Counted from the first letter of the stretch, positions 15,117 to 23,345 are shown. The stretch: 28,053 bases of DNA from Candidatus Uhrbacteria bacterium RIFOXYB2_FULL_45_11 (GCA_001791715.1 MGFD01000055.1:1-28053), one strand, 5' to 3'. Numbers and translations are program-made. Notes: generated by a model not told the origin, from the sequence alone.

Positions 15117-15206
15117 GTTCGTAATTGAGAATGGGATCATTCATTACATAGACAGTTCACGAGCGTTTTATTCGTACAATTGAAAAATTGTTTAGGTCCA
15201 TGTTAT

Positions 15207-17978
15207 ATGACAGACCTGACGGAGAAAAATTTTGTTTGGAACGCAAGACTAGTAGAAAAAAAATTGATCGCAAAGCGAACGTGGGAATTTACGTTTTCCA
15301 TGGATCAAAGTGATTTTACGTTTGTTGCAGGACAATATATCTGGATTCAGCTATCATCTTTGGTTTTTGAAGATCCACATGGGAATCGTCGTGCGTTTTC
15401 TATTTCATCCGTTCCTGGCACAGGTACGGTGCAATGTATTTTTCGTGAATCCGATTCGGGATTCAAACGATCTTTGCTTGCAATGGAACCAGGAGAGCCT
15501 TGTGAAATCATTGGGCCGTTCGGTTCGTCTTTTTGCGTAAAGGACCATGAGGTAGAAGGGGAATTAATCATGATCGCCGGGGGTGTTGGGGTTGCGCCGT
15601 TTATAAGTTTAATACGCACACTTCTATCCCAAGCATCTTTTCAAAAAAAGATTGTTTTAATTACACTGAACGATTCGGCCGAAAAAGTCCCGTATGCAGA
15701 TGAGTTAAAGCAGTATGCACAAACGCATACAAATTTTCACTACGTCAATGTTGTTGGACGAAAATTTTTGTGGAGTGATGTAAGTACGTTCGTAGAATCT
15801 GGTTGTGATGATTGGAATATTGCCGGACCGCAAGGGATGGTTGATTCTGTGTATGCCACGTTGTCTGCGCATGAAATTTTGAAAATGAAAATGCATTTTG
15901 AAAACTATTTTCCAACAGAACAAACTATCCTAGGTCAATTGATTCAAAGAAACAGAGCGTTTCACACGTCTCAAAACGAGACGGTTTCTTACAGAACATT
16001 ACGTACGGCATTTGTTTACAAATACGCCCCCATTTTTATTTTGTTGAGTGCGTTTTTTAGTTTTGTTTCAGGAGTTTCACATCGTTTGAATCAGGAACCT
16101 TCGCTTGTGATTGATGTTGCAAGTGTTGTTTTGCTTTTTCTATCGATTTTGTGGTTTGTTTTCAAAAAAGCAAGAAGGTCTTTTATTTATCTGATTTTGT
16201 TGTTTGTTGCATGTATCTTACTCATCGCTCTTTTTGATCCGGCGTATTCGCACAGTATTACGTTTTGGCTACCATTTTTTTCTATTGCAGCATTTTTACT
16301 TTTGGAAAAACAGGGTTGGGTTTTGAGTTTTGGGTTTTTATTCATGATTTGTTTATACGCTTTTTTATCTACAACGGGGATTATTGAGAGTAAATCAGAT
16401 ACAGTTGATTTATTTCAAATCGTCTTAAGTGTGTTATTTACAACCCTTCTTGCGGGATTTTATGAATTGGTTGTGCATAAATCAGGGCTCGCATTTGATC
16501 AACAATACAATCTTTCACGTATTTTTGAACAAGCGATTCAAAGTTCGAGTAACCATATTATTCTGACCGATAAAAACGGAACCATTCAATTTGCCAATCG
16601 TGCAGCGGAACGGACAACCGGATATTCCGTCCAAGAAATCCTTGGAAATACACCGCGGTTGTGGGGAGGGCTTCATTCCGCACAATTTTATAAACAGATG
16701 TGGAACAAAAAGAAAACAGGCGAAGTCTTTGTGGGTGAGTTGATGAATCATCGAAAATCTCACCAAACGTATCATGTGCTTGCACATATTTCTCCCATTA
16801 TCGACGAACAAAATCGTGTCATGGGTTACATTGGAACAGAAGAAGACATTACAAAAATAAAACAGACAGAAGCGGCGGCTGTTAAAAACAAAGAACGATT
16901 TGAACAGATGGCAAACACCATTTCGAACGTTTTTCGTATCATTTCAAGAAAGGGGAACGAACTGCTGTTTGTAAGTAAGGCGTGTGAAGTGATGTGGCAG
17001 AAATCAGCTGAATCTCTTTATGAAGATCCAGAACGATGGATGGAAAGAATCCACACAGAGGATCAGCAACATGTTCGAAAAACGTTTGAACAATTGGTCG
17101 CAGAAGGAGGAGATTATTCGGTGGAATATCGCATTGTGCGAGATGATGGAACAATACGTTTTATTCGTGATACAGGCGGCGTTGTGGCGAGCGGAACGGA
17201 AAAAGATCAGTTGATTGTTGGAGAAGCGCGGGATATTACATTTGAAAAAGAGGTAGATCGTGTAAAAACGGAATTCGTTTCTTTGGCATCCCATCAATTA
17301 CGATCTCCGCTTACCGCGATTGGGTGGTTTTCAGAATTATTGCTGAATGAAAAAAATGGAAAATTAACCAAACGCCAAAAAGAATACATCCATGAGGTGC
17401 GAGAGGGAAATAAGCGCATGATCGATCTGGTGAATGCTCTGTTAAATACATCTCGTCTAGATTTGGGATCCTTTGTGATCGATCCTGTACCCACAGATTT
17501 TGTTGTATTATCAAAAGATGTTCTAAAAGAAATGCAAAATGAAATAAAACAGAAGAAGTTGCATGTGAACGAGACGTATCAAAAAAATCTGCCAAGTATC
17601 AATGCGGATGAAAAATTGATGCGTATGATTTTTCAGAATTTAATTTCAAATGCGATCAAGTATACGCCAGAAAAAGGCCAGTTGGATGTTTCGATGAATG
17701 TTGAGGGTGATGCGATAAGGATTATGGTAAAAGATACGGGGTTTGGAATACCAAAAGCCCAACAACAACGCATTTTTTCTCGATTATATCGCGCTGAAAA
17801 CGTGGTGCAGAAAAATATCGAAGGAACAGGTCTTGGGCTTTACATTGTAAAATCGATTTTAGATCAGTCTGGTGGAAAAATCTGGTTTGAATCAGAACAA
17901 GACCACGGAAGCACATTTTTTGTTGAACTTCCGTTGACGGGGATGAAGAAAAAAGAAGGGGTGAAGGTTTTGGAATAG
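15207..17978 (+). CDS. ferredoxin-NADP reductase-like / membrane / PAS-PAS / histidine kinase fusion
   Basis: This protein has about 923 residues. Residues 1-235 form an FNR-type flavin reductase module: RAFSIS (62-67) for FAD, GGVGVAP (125-131) for the NAD(P)H phosphate loop, and AGPQGMVDSV (about 206-215). Six membrane helices follow (about 269-425), without paired helix histidines, so they are not an obvious haem-binding ferric reductase. Two PAS domains come next (about 445-554 and 565-680), then HisKA with SHQLRSPLT (H696), and a HATPase with N-box NLISNAIKYTP (about 811), DTGFGIP and GTGLGL. It probably senses NAD(P)H/flavin redox state and phosphorylates receiver proteins. The start at 15207 is preferred to a TTG at 15180, which lies in a hairpin. 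It is monocistronic; the partner is not adjacent. Confidence 0.92.
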   Translation: MTDLTEKNFVWNARLVEKKLIAKRTWEFTFSMDQSDFTFVAGQYIWIQLSSLVFEDPHGNRRAFSISSVPGTGTVQCIFRESDSGFKRSLLAMEPGEPCEIIGPFGSSFCVKDHEVEGELIMIAGGVGVAPFISLIRTLLSQASFQKKIVLITLNDSAEKVPYADELKQYAQTHTNFHYVNVVGRKFLWSDVSTFVESGCDDWNIAGPQGMVDSVYATLSAHEILKMKMHFENYFPTEQTILGQLIQRNRAFHTSQNETVSYRTLRTAFVYKYAPIFILLSAFFSFVSGVSHRLNQEPSLVIDVASVVLLFLSILWFVFKKARRSFIYLILLFVACILLIALFDPAYSHSITFWLPFFSIAAFLLLEKQGWVLSFGFLFMICLYAFLSTTGIIESKSDTVDLFQIVLSVLFTTLLAGFYELVVHKSGLAFDQQYNLSRIFEQAIQSSSNHIILTDKNGTIQFANRAAERTTGYSVQEILGNTPRLWGGLHSAQFYKQMWNKKKTGEVFVGELMNHRKSHQTYHVLAHISPIIDEQNRVMGYIGTEEDITKIKQTEAAAVKNKERFEQMANTISNVFRIISRKGNELLFVSKACEVMWQKSAESLYEDPERWMERIHTEDQQHVRKTFEQLVAEGGDYSVEYRIVRDDGTIRFIRDTGGVVASGTEKDQLIVGEARDITFEKEVDRVKTEFVSLASHQLRSPLTAIGWFSELLLNEKNGKLTKRQKEYIHEVREGNKRMIDLVNALLNTSRLDLGSFVIDPVPTDFVVLSKDVLKEMQNEIKQKKLHVNETYQKNLPSINADEKLMRMIFQNLISNAIKYTPEKGQLDVSMNVEGDAIRIMVKDTGFGIPKAQQQRIFSRLYRAENVVQKNIEGTGLGLYIVKSILDQSGGKIWFESEQDHGSTFFVELPLTGMKKKEGVKVLE

Positions 17979-17990
17979 AAGAAATGACAC

Positions 17991-18021
17991 ACAAGATGGA
18001 TTTATTCCATCTTGTTTTTTT
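17991..18021 (+). terminator. intrinsic terminator of the sensor kinase gene
   Basis: A 9-bp perfect stem, CAAGATGGA with TCCATCTTG, and loop TTTAT are followed by seven T residues. Confidence 0.95.
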
Positions 18022-18043
18022 GGACGATTTATTTTGCAGTGTG

Positions 18044-18052
18044 TGCTATAAT
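18044..18052 (+). promoter_or_regulatory. extended -10 promoter of ligA
   Basis: TGC-TATAAT, a perfect extended -10, ends 10 nt before the ATG at 18063. The transcript should be leaderless or nearly so. No good -35 box is present. Confidence 0.75.
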
Positions 18053-18062
18053 CGCAGGCGAT

Positions 18063-20063
18063 ATGGACAAAAAAGAAGCCTCAAAACGCATTCAAAATCT
18101 TCGCGAAGTTATTGAAGAACATCGCTACAATTACCACGTTCTCGATCACGAAACGATGTCCGAGGCGGCTTTAGATTCGCTTAAACACGAGCTCTATAAA
18201 CTCGAACAGCAGTATCCAGATCTGATTACGTCAGACTCGCCAACTCAGCGTATCGGCGGCGAACCACTCGATAAGTTTCAGAAGATCACACATCAGTCTC
18301 GCATGCTTTCCATGGAGGACGTGTTTACGTTTGAAGAATTCCAAGATTGGTATGGTCGCGCGCTGAAAGTCTCGGGAGCAAAATCGATCGACCTGTTTTG
18401 TATGCCAAAGATCGATGGTCTCGCGATGTCGCTTGTGTATCGTCACGGAATTCTTGAGACAGCTGCCACGCGCGGAAACGGAACCATTGGGGAAGACGTC
18501 ACCATGAACATTCGAACGATTCCATCCGTTCCATTAAAACTTCACGGTGAGGATCTACCGGATCGCGTGGAAGTTCGGGGGGAAGTGTATTTTCCCGTAA
18601 AGGCGTTTGAAAAATTTAATGCGCAACAAGAAAAAGAAGGAAAACAAACGTTCGCAAATCCGCGTAACACAGCGGCGGGTTCCATTCGTCAGCTTGATCC
18701 TGCGATTGCGGCGTCACGACCACTTCAATTTGTTGCGTGGGAGCTTGTGAGTGATCTTGGACAAAAAAACGCAGAGGATGGATTCAAACGACTTCAAACG
18801 CTCGGATTTAAAACCGCACCCGAAGCTCAACTTTGTGTTTCTCTTGAAGATGTAAAGAAACATTGGTATGCGCTTCAAAAAAAGCGTGAGAAGATGGATT
18901 TTTGGATCGATGGCATGGTTGTGCGTGTAAATGATCGCAGCACCTTCTCAAAACTCGGTGTTGTCGGAAAAACACCCCGAGGATTAGTTGCATGGAAGTT
19001 TCCCGCAGAAGAAGCAACGACGTGCGTGAAAAAAATTGAATGGTTTGTTGGCAGAACAGGTGCACTCACGCCGGTTGCGCTGCTTGATCCTACATGGATT
19101 GGTGGAACAACGGTTCAACACGCAACACTTCACAACTTCGATGAGATCGAACGTTTAGATGTTCGCGAAGGCGATACGGTCGTCTTGTTCAAGGCGGGCG
19201 ATATTATCCCAAAGATTAAAGAGGTTGTTTCGCGATTACGTCCGAACGGAACGCACAAAACAAAACCACCGAGTGAATGTCCTGTTTGCGGAACGGCTGT
19301 GCAACGTCGCGAAGGGGAAGTCGCCATCGTCTGTCCGAACCCACGATGCTTTACGCAAGATCGCGAAGCAATGCTTCACGCCGCGCGCGCGTTTCAGATC
19401 GATGGACTCGGTCCTGCGATTATCGAGACGCTGCACGAAAATAACATTATCAATCGTCCGTCAGATTTGTTTTTGTTGAAGCCGGATGATCTTACTAGTC
19501 TCGAGGGATTCGCCGAACTCTCGAGCAAGAAGCTTGTGGACGAAATACAAGCGCGAAAAAAAATCGGACTCGGGAAATTTATTCTCGCACTCGGCATTCG
19601 CAACGTTGGAGAACAAACCGCAATTGATCTTGCAAGACATTTTGGCACACTGCAGAAGTTTTTGGATGTGTCTCGCGAAGCCCTTGAGGAAGTTGAAGGG
19701 GTCGGCGGGATTGTGGCGGAAAGTGTTATTGCGTACTTGTCCGAAAAGCATAATCGAGAGCTGATCGATGCATATCTCGACAATGGAGTGACAGTGACCT
19801 CTCAAGCCTCTCTCGCCTCTCAAGCTTCTCCAGCCTTTCTCAACAAGACGTTTGTTCTGACGGGCTCACTCACAAAAATGGGACGAGACGAAGCAAAAGA
19901 GAAGATTCGCTCGCTTGGCGGAAAAGCATCTGGTTCTGTGAGCAAAAAGACAGATTATGTCATTGCGGGAGATGAAGCCGGCTCTAAGCTCGACGACGCG
20001 CGCAAGCTTGGCGTAAAGGTGTTGTCGGAAGCGGAGTTTATGGATATGATTGCAAAGTCTTAA
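18063..20063 (+). CDS. ligA: NAD+-dependent DNA ligase LigA
   Basis: This 666-residue protein has the LigA order: N-terminal Ia domain (HRYNYHVLD), adenylation domain with catalytic KIDGLA (K116), OB domain, a C4 zinc finger (CPVC-x13-CPNPRC), HhH repeats and a C-terminal BRCT domain (about 598-666). The residue two before the catalytic Lys is Met (M114), where most LigA proteins have Glu. The linker before the BRCT domain has four S-x-A triplets encoded by a 9-nt tandem repeat. It joins nicks in replication and repair. The ATG at 18063 follows a TATAAT box directly; the in-frame upstream start at 18012 lies inside the previous terminator. gatC follows after 12 nt. Confidence 0.98.
   Translation: MDKKEASKRIQNLREVIEEHRYNYHVLDHETMSEAALDSLKHELYKLEQQYPDLITSDSPTQRIGGEPLDKFQKITHQSRMLSMEDVFTFEEFQDWYGRALKVSGAKSIDLFCMPKIDGLAMSLVYRHGILETAATRGNGTIGEDVTMNIRTIPSVPLKLHGEDLPDRVEVRGEVYFPVKAFEKFNAQQEKEGKQTFANPRNTAAGSIRQLDPAIAASRPLQFVAWELVSDLGQKNAEDGFKRLQTLGFKTAPEAQLCVSLEDVKKHWYALQKKREKMDFWIDGMVVRVNDRSTFSKLGVVGKTPRGLVAWKFPAEEATTCVKKIEWFVGRTGALTPVALLDPTWIGGTTVQHATLHNFDEIERLDVREGDTVVLFKAGDIIPKIKEVVSRLRPNGTHKTKPPSECPVCGTAVQRREGEVAIVCPNPRCFTQDREAMLHAARAFQIDGLGPAIIETLHENNIINRPSDLFLLKPDDLTSLEGFAELSSKKLVDEIQARKKIGLGKFILALGIRNVGEQTAIDLARHFGTLQKFLDVSREALEEVEGVGGIVAESVIAYLSEKHNRELIDAYLDNGVTVTSQASLASQASPAFLNKTFVLTGSLTKMGRDEAKEKIRSLGGKASGSVSKKTDYVIAGDEAGSKLDDARKLGVKVLSEAEFMDMIAKS
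19798..19842 (+). repeat. 9-nt minisatellite inside ligA
   Basis: Five consecutive 9-nt units: CCTCTCAAG, CCTCTCTCG, CCTCTCAAG, CTTCTCCAG, CCTTTCTCA. In the ligA frame they encode S-Q-A, S-L-A, S-Q-A and S-P-A just before the BRCT domain. Related units occur on the opposite strand at 20379-20413. Confidence 0.85.
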
Positions 20064-20075
20064 TGAATCTACCTT

Positions 20076-20372
20076 ATGTTTACAACGGACGACGTCAAAA
20101 AAATCGCGAAGCTTTCTCGGTTGCATATTACGGAGGAAGAAACAGAACAATACCGTGTAAAACTCGGATCGATTTTGGAATATGTGAATCAGCTGCAAGA
20201 AGTAGACACAACAAACGTGCCTGAGCTTCAACATGCGGTGATGGTTGAAAACGTATTTCGCGCTGACGAACCTTCGATCGATCTTGATGAACGTGCTCGA
20301 GCGATGGAGATGTTTTCGGCACGTAAAGGAGATTTACTTGAAGTGCAGGCGGTTTTTTCAAAAGATGAGTAA
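20076..20372 (+). CDS. gatC: aspartyl/glutamyl-tRNA amidotransferase subunit C
   Basis: The 98-residue protein has the GatC pattern: an N-terminal VKKIAKLSRLHITEEE, a central ILEYVNQLQEVDTTNVPEL, and a C-terminal region ending near VQAVFSKDE. It is the small subunit that wraps and stabilises GatA and GatB, which convert Glu-tRNA(Gln) or Asp-tRNA(Asn) to the amidated form. It lies 12 nt after ligA without a Shine-Dalgarno and is followed by gatA; gatB is not in the window. Confidence 0.95.
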   Translation: MFTTDDVKKIAKLSRLHITEEETEQYRVKLGSILEYVNQLQEVDTTNVPELQHAVMVENVFRADEPSIDLDERARAMEMFSARKGDLLEVQAVFSKDE

Positions 20373-20378
20373 GAAGCG

Positions 20379-20413
20379 CGGAAAAGGCGGAAAAGGCGGA
20401 GAGGTCTGAAAGG
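20379..20413 (+). repeat. 9-nt minisatellite between gatC and gatA
   Basis: CGGAAAAGG twice, then CGGAGAGG and TCTGAAAGG. On the opposite strand these read CCTTTCAGA, CCTCTCCG, CCTTTTCCG, CCTTTTCCG, close to the units in ligA at 19798-19842. The run ends 12 nt before the gatA start. Confidence 0.75.
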
Positions 20414-20425
20414 TAATGTAAAACT

Positions 20426-21835
20426 ATGAAAACAATTCGTGAACTTTCGAATGAACTTAAAAACAAAACACTCACGAGTGAAGAACTTGTGCGTTCTTGT
20501 TTAAAAAAGATCGAAGAAGAAAATGAAGCATTGAATGCGTTCATTTGGATTTCACCGACGGCAATCGATGAAGCAAAGGAAATAGACCGTCGTCGAGAAG
20601 CGGGCGAAGAACTCGGAGTGCTCGCAGGGATCCCAATCGCGGTGAAAGATAATATTCTTGTGCAGGGTTGGGAAATAACAGCTGGTTCTCAAATGCTCGA
20701 AGGTCACATGAGTGCATATAATGCAACCGTGATTGAGCGATTGAAAAACGCCGGCGCTATTTTGATTGGCCGCACAAACATGGATGAATTTGCGATGGGC
20801 TCTTCTACAGAAACTTCACATTACGGCGCAACCAAGAACCCACATGACCGCACAAAAGTTCCGGGCGGATCAAGTGGCGGATCGGCCGTTGCGGTTGCGG
20901 CAGGATTTGTACCGTGTGCACTCGGATCGGATACGGGAGGTTCTGTGCGTCAGCCCGCATCTTTGTGTGGAGTCGTTGGGTTGAAACCAACCTACGGACG
21001 CGTATCTCGATACGGACTCATTCCAATGGCGTCGAGTCTCGATCAGATTGGACCGTTTACGCTTACTGTTGAGGACGCCGCGCTTGTGATGGAAGTCATA
21101 GAAGGGAAGGATGAAAATGATGCAACATCCATCGAACTTGCTTCAACAACCGCACCAGAACTTATTGAACCAGATGTAAAAGGATTGCGCGTTGGACTTC
21201 CAAAAGAATATTTTGTGGCAGGAATGGATGCAGAACTTCGTGCTCGCATCGACGAAGCTGTGAAGAAATTTGAAGCTGCAGGTGCCGTCATCAAAGAAGT
21301 TTCGTTGCCACACGCAAAATATGCCCTCGCGGCGTATTACATTGTTGCACCAAGTGAAATTACTTCGAACCTTGGGCGTTTAGATGGACTTCGCTACGGA
21401 TATCACTCACAAGGCAGCAATCTTCTCGACACGTATGAACAAACGCGCGGCGAAGGATTTGGGCCGGAAGTAAAGCGTCGTATCATGCTCGGATCTTATA
21501 CGCTCTCGGCCGGATATTATGATGCATATTACAAAAAAGCGTTACAGATTCGCACGCTCATCAAACAAGATTTTGATGAAGCCCTCAAAGAAGTGGATGT
21601 GATTCTCACGCCAACAAGTCCGTCCGTTGCTTGGGATTTGGGCGCAAAGTTTAACGATCCGCTCACCATGTACCTTTCAGATATTTACACCGTCACCGCA
21701 AACCTCGCAGCCATCCCAGCTATTTCCATTCCATGCGGAACGGCACATGGGTTACCTGTTGGGCTTCAGTTGATGGGGCGCGCATTTGATGAGCATATGT
21801 TGTATCGAGTTGGAATGTGGTTTGAGAAGAAATAA
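20426..21835 (+). CDS. gatA: glutamyl-tRNA(Gln) amidotransferase subunit A
   Basis: This 469-residue amidase-signature protein has the catalytic Lys in VKDN (K74), the cis-Ser region GGSSGGS (about 147-153) and the nucleophilic Ser in SDTGGS (S173). Length and motifs are those of GatA, which hydrolyses glutamine to supply ammonia for tRNA-dependent amidation on GatB. It follows gatC after 53 nt that contain the minisatellite, and it precedes lgt by 3 nt. A GAAAGG sequence 13 nt upstream is the only possible ribosome site. Confidence 0.98.
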   Translation: MKTIRELSNELKNKTLTSEELVRSCLKKIEEENEALNAFIWISPTAIDEAKEIDRRREAGEELGVLAGIPIAVKDNILVQGWEITAGSQMLEGHMSAYNATVIERLKNAGAILIGRTNMDEFAMGSSTETSHYGATKNPHDRTKVPGGSSGGSAVAVAAGFVPCALGSDTGGSVRQPASLCGVVGLKPTYGRVSRYGLIPMASSLDQIGPFTLTVEDAALVMEVIEGKDENDATSIELASTTAPELIEPDVKGLRVGLPKEYFVAGMDAELRARIDEAVKKFEAAGAVIKEVSLPHAKYALAAYYIVAPSEITSNLGRLDGLRYGYHSQGSNLLDTYEQTRGEGFGPEVKRRIMLGSYTLSAGYYDAYYKKALQIRTLIKQDFDEALKEVDVILTPTSPSVAWDLGAKFNDPLTMYLSDIYTVTANLAAIPAISIPCGTAHGLPVGLQLMGRAFDEHMLYRVGMWFEKK

Positions 21836-21838
21836 AAT

Positions 21839-22594
21839 ATGATCCCTTGGTTTCAGTTCACCACTATCCATCTTGGTTTCATGACCATTCAAGTCTGGGG
21901 CCTTTTTGTTGCGCTTGGAATTTTGTGTGCAACGTGGATCGCGGCAAAAAAAGCAGAACGTGACAATTTACATCCCAACCTTGTTTGGGATTTTTCCTTT
22001 TGGGTGATTCTTGGAGCGTTTCTTGGTGCGCGTCTGTTCATGTTTGTGTATGAACCCGCATATTATTTTGGAAATCCATTGGAAATTTTCAAAGTGTGGA
22101 ATGGGGGATTTTCAGAAATGGGAGGAATCATTGGTGCAGTGGCGACACTCGTGTGGTACTTACAAACAAAGAAACTTGATGCGTGGCGTTATGCAGGATG
22201 TGTTGCCTATGCACTTCCGCTCGGGTTTGGAATCGGTCGCATCGGCTGTTTCTTGATTCACGATCATCCAGGAACACTGACACACTTTATTTTGGGAGTT
22301 CGATACCCAGACCTGCCTACCGGACAGGCAGGCGGTATTCGACACGATCACGGCCTTTATCTTTCGATCGAAGGCTTCTTCTTGTTTCTTCTATTCGTGA
22401 TTCTTGATCGCAAGCATGCGAAGCCACAAACATTTGTTATCGCATTTCTGATCCTCCACGGCATCATCCGATTTTTCTTGGATTTTTTGCGAGCCGTTGA
22501 TGTGCGTTATTTTTATTTGACCCCGGCGCAATACGTTTCACTTTCCATGATTTTGATTGGGGGTGGAATTTTGCTCAAATGGAAAAAACGCTGA
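21839..22594 (+). CDS. lgt: prolipoprotein diacylglyceryl transferase Lgt
   Basis: The 251-residue polytopic membrane protein has about seven helices. The Lgt signature region GIGRIGCF (R134) and the later IRHDHGLY, equivalent to the RHPTQLYE region, are visible. It transfers diacylglycerol from phosphatidylglycerol to the lipobox Cys of prolipoproteins. Between YPD (158) and GIRHD lies LPTGQAG, encoded by a short palindrome, which looks like an in-frame insertion in a periplasmic loop. The gene starts 3 nt after gatA without a Shine-Dalgarno and ends before a bidirectional terminator. Confidence 0.94.
   Translation: MIPWFQFTTIHLGFMTIQVWGLFVALGILCATWIAAKKAERDNLHPNLVWDFSFWVILGAFLGARLFMFVYEPAYYFGNPLEIFKVWNGGFSEMGGIIGAVATLVWYLQTKKLDAWRYAGCVAYALPLGFGIGRIGCFLIHDHPGTLTHFILGVRYPDLPTGQAGGIRHDHGLYLSIEGFFLFLLFVILDRKHAKPQTFVIAFLILHGIIRFFLDFLRAVDVRYFYLTPAQYVSLSMILIGGGILLKWKKR
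22312..22332 (+). repeat. palindromic element inserted in frame in lgt
   Basis: Arms CCTGCCT (22312-22318) and AGGCAGG (22326-22332) flank ACCGGAC. In the lgt frame this encodes LPTGQAG (residues 159-165). Confidence 0.8.
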
Positions 22595-22614
22595 ATTTTA
22601 TAACATAAATTTAC

Positions 22615-22651
22615 AAAAACAGGACGTCTATTCCGTTGACGTCCTGTTTTT
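22615..22651. terminator. bidirectional-type intrinsic terminator after lgt
   Basis: A 14-bp perfect stem (22615-22628 with 22638-22651) starts with five A and ends with five T residues, with a 9-nt loop. It terminates the ligA-lgt operon. The -35 of the next gene starts inside its 3' arm. Confidence 0.93.
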
Positions 22652-22664
22652 CTTATGCTATTCT
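22636..22664 (+). promoter_or_regulatory. promoter of the DUF218-like gene
   Basis: TTGACG (22636-22641), a 17-nt spacer and TATTCT (22659-22664) with an upstream TGC (extended -10). The -35 overlaps the terminator stem of lgt. Confidence 0.8.
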
Positions 22665-22668
22665 CCCG

Positions 22669-22689
22669 AAACTCACATGGGGTGAGTTT
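22669..22689 (+). promoter_or_regulatory. dyad at the transcription start of the DUF218-like gene
   Basis: An 8-bp perfect inverted repeat, AAACTCAC with GTGAGTTT, and a 5-nt loop. Its position relative to the -10 box is nearly the same as the dyad at 14742-14768. It could be an operator or a 5' terminal stem-loop. Confidence 0.55.
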
Positions 22690-22712
22690 TGTCCTTTTTC
22701 TTAGGAGATTTC

Positions 22713-23237
22713 ATGCGGAACAAAGTTGTTGTCGTTCTTTTCTGCGGTCCCCGCACTAATTCGGGGCACCCTTCAACGCTCCGCATCACGCGCGCGATCG
22801 AAGTCGCTCGTTCTGAGCGTGCTCGTCTGCTCATTGTGGGCGATGCTCATGACGGCGCGGACGTGGATCTGTTTGTCAGCATGGCAAAAGAGCACGGTGT
22901 AGAGCACGTCTCTCCCGTTCGCGTCGAGACTAATCTGGCAAACACCGAGACGAACGCCAAGCAAGTCGCCCTTGCATTGAAAGAAGTTGCGTATCGTTCT
23001 GTGAATACGGTTTATTTGGTCACGGATCACTGGCACATGCAGCGCGCAACGTTGCATCTCCAAGATGCTCTGACGCGGGCGCGTGCAACCCAAGCGCCAG
23101 ACATTGTCGCCATCAACGTCACGAGCGCCATTGCGCTTGACCCTTCAGTTCTTGAGCGCGAACGTGCACTCATCGCCAAATTCCGTGAAGATACACACTC
23201 TCGCGGCGAGAAGATCTCTTCCGCAGCCGCAAACTAA
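22713..23237 (+). CDS. DUF218 / YdcF-like protein
   Basis: This 174-residue soluble protein has the DUF218 layout: VVVLFCGP, a middle RLLIVGDAHDGAD, ETNLANTETNAKQ, corresponding to the NTxxNA motif, and LVTDHWHMQRA, corresponding to the TSxxHMxRA motif. There is no signal peptide or membrane helix, unlike ElyC/SanA. The biochemical activity of the family is unclear. The ATG at 22713 has AGGAG 5 nt upstream; the TTG at 22689 lies in the leader hairpin. Codon use is GC-richer than the neighbours (many CGC, GCC, GTC), like the HTH gene at 14797. It is monocistronic, with a strong promoter and terminator. Confidence 0.85.
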   Translation: MRNKVVVVLFCGPRTNSGHPSTLRITRAIEVARSERARLLIVGDAHDGADVDLFVSMAKEHGVEHVSPVRVETNLANTETNAKQVALALKEVAYRSVNTVYLVTDHWHMQRATLHLQDALTRARATQAPDIVAINVTSAIALDPSVLERERALIAKFREDTHSRGEKISSAAAN

Positions 23238-23252
23238 TTCTGACTCCGTTCT

Positions 23253-23295
23253 AAAAACCACCCAACGCCCTCGAGCGCCAGGTGGTCTTTTTTTT
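23253..23295 (+). terminator. intrinsic terminator of the DUF218-like gene
   Basis: ACCACC (23257-23262) pairs with GGTGGT (23281-23286), followed by C and eight or nine T residues. The 18-nt loop is partly self-complementary. Confidence 0.85.
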
Positions 23296-23321
23296 ATCAC
23301 GTCGCTCGCGAGCGACGTGAT
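23296..23321 (+). repeat. 26-nt perfect palindrome, copy 2
   Basis: Identical to 14674-14699. On the minus strand it directly follows a TAA in a GTGGGGATAA context, matching the 3' end of the gene at 24771. Confidence 0.95.
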
Positions 23322-23339
23322 TTATCCCCACAAACTTTT
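23316..23339 (+). repeat. 24-bp direct repeat, left copy
   Basis: Begins CGTGATTTATCCCC and is identical over 24 nt to 24765-24788. The left copy overlaps the end of palindrome copy 2. Confidence 0.92.
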
Positions 23340-23345
23340 TTTGAA

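Noticed and set aside
15180..15206. TTG start for the sensor kinase
   Set aside because: It falls in a perfect hairpin without a ribosome site; the FNR domain does not need these nine residues.
18012..18062. Longer LigA start
   Set aside because: It lies in the terminator of the previous gene and upstream of the TATAAT box; the LigA domain starts at 18063.
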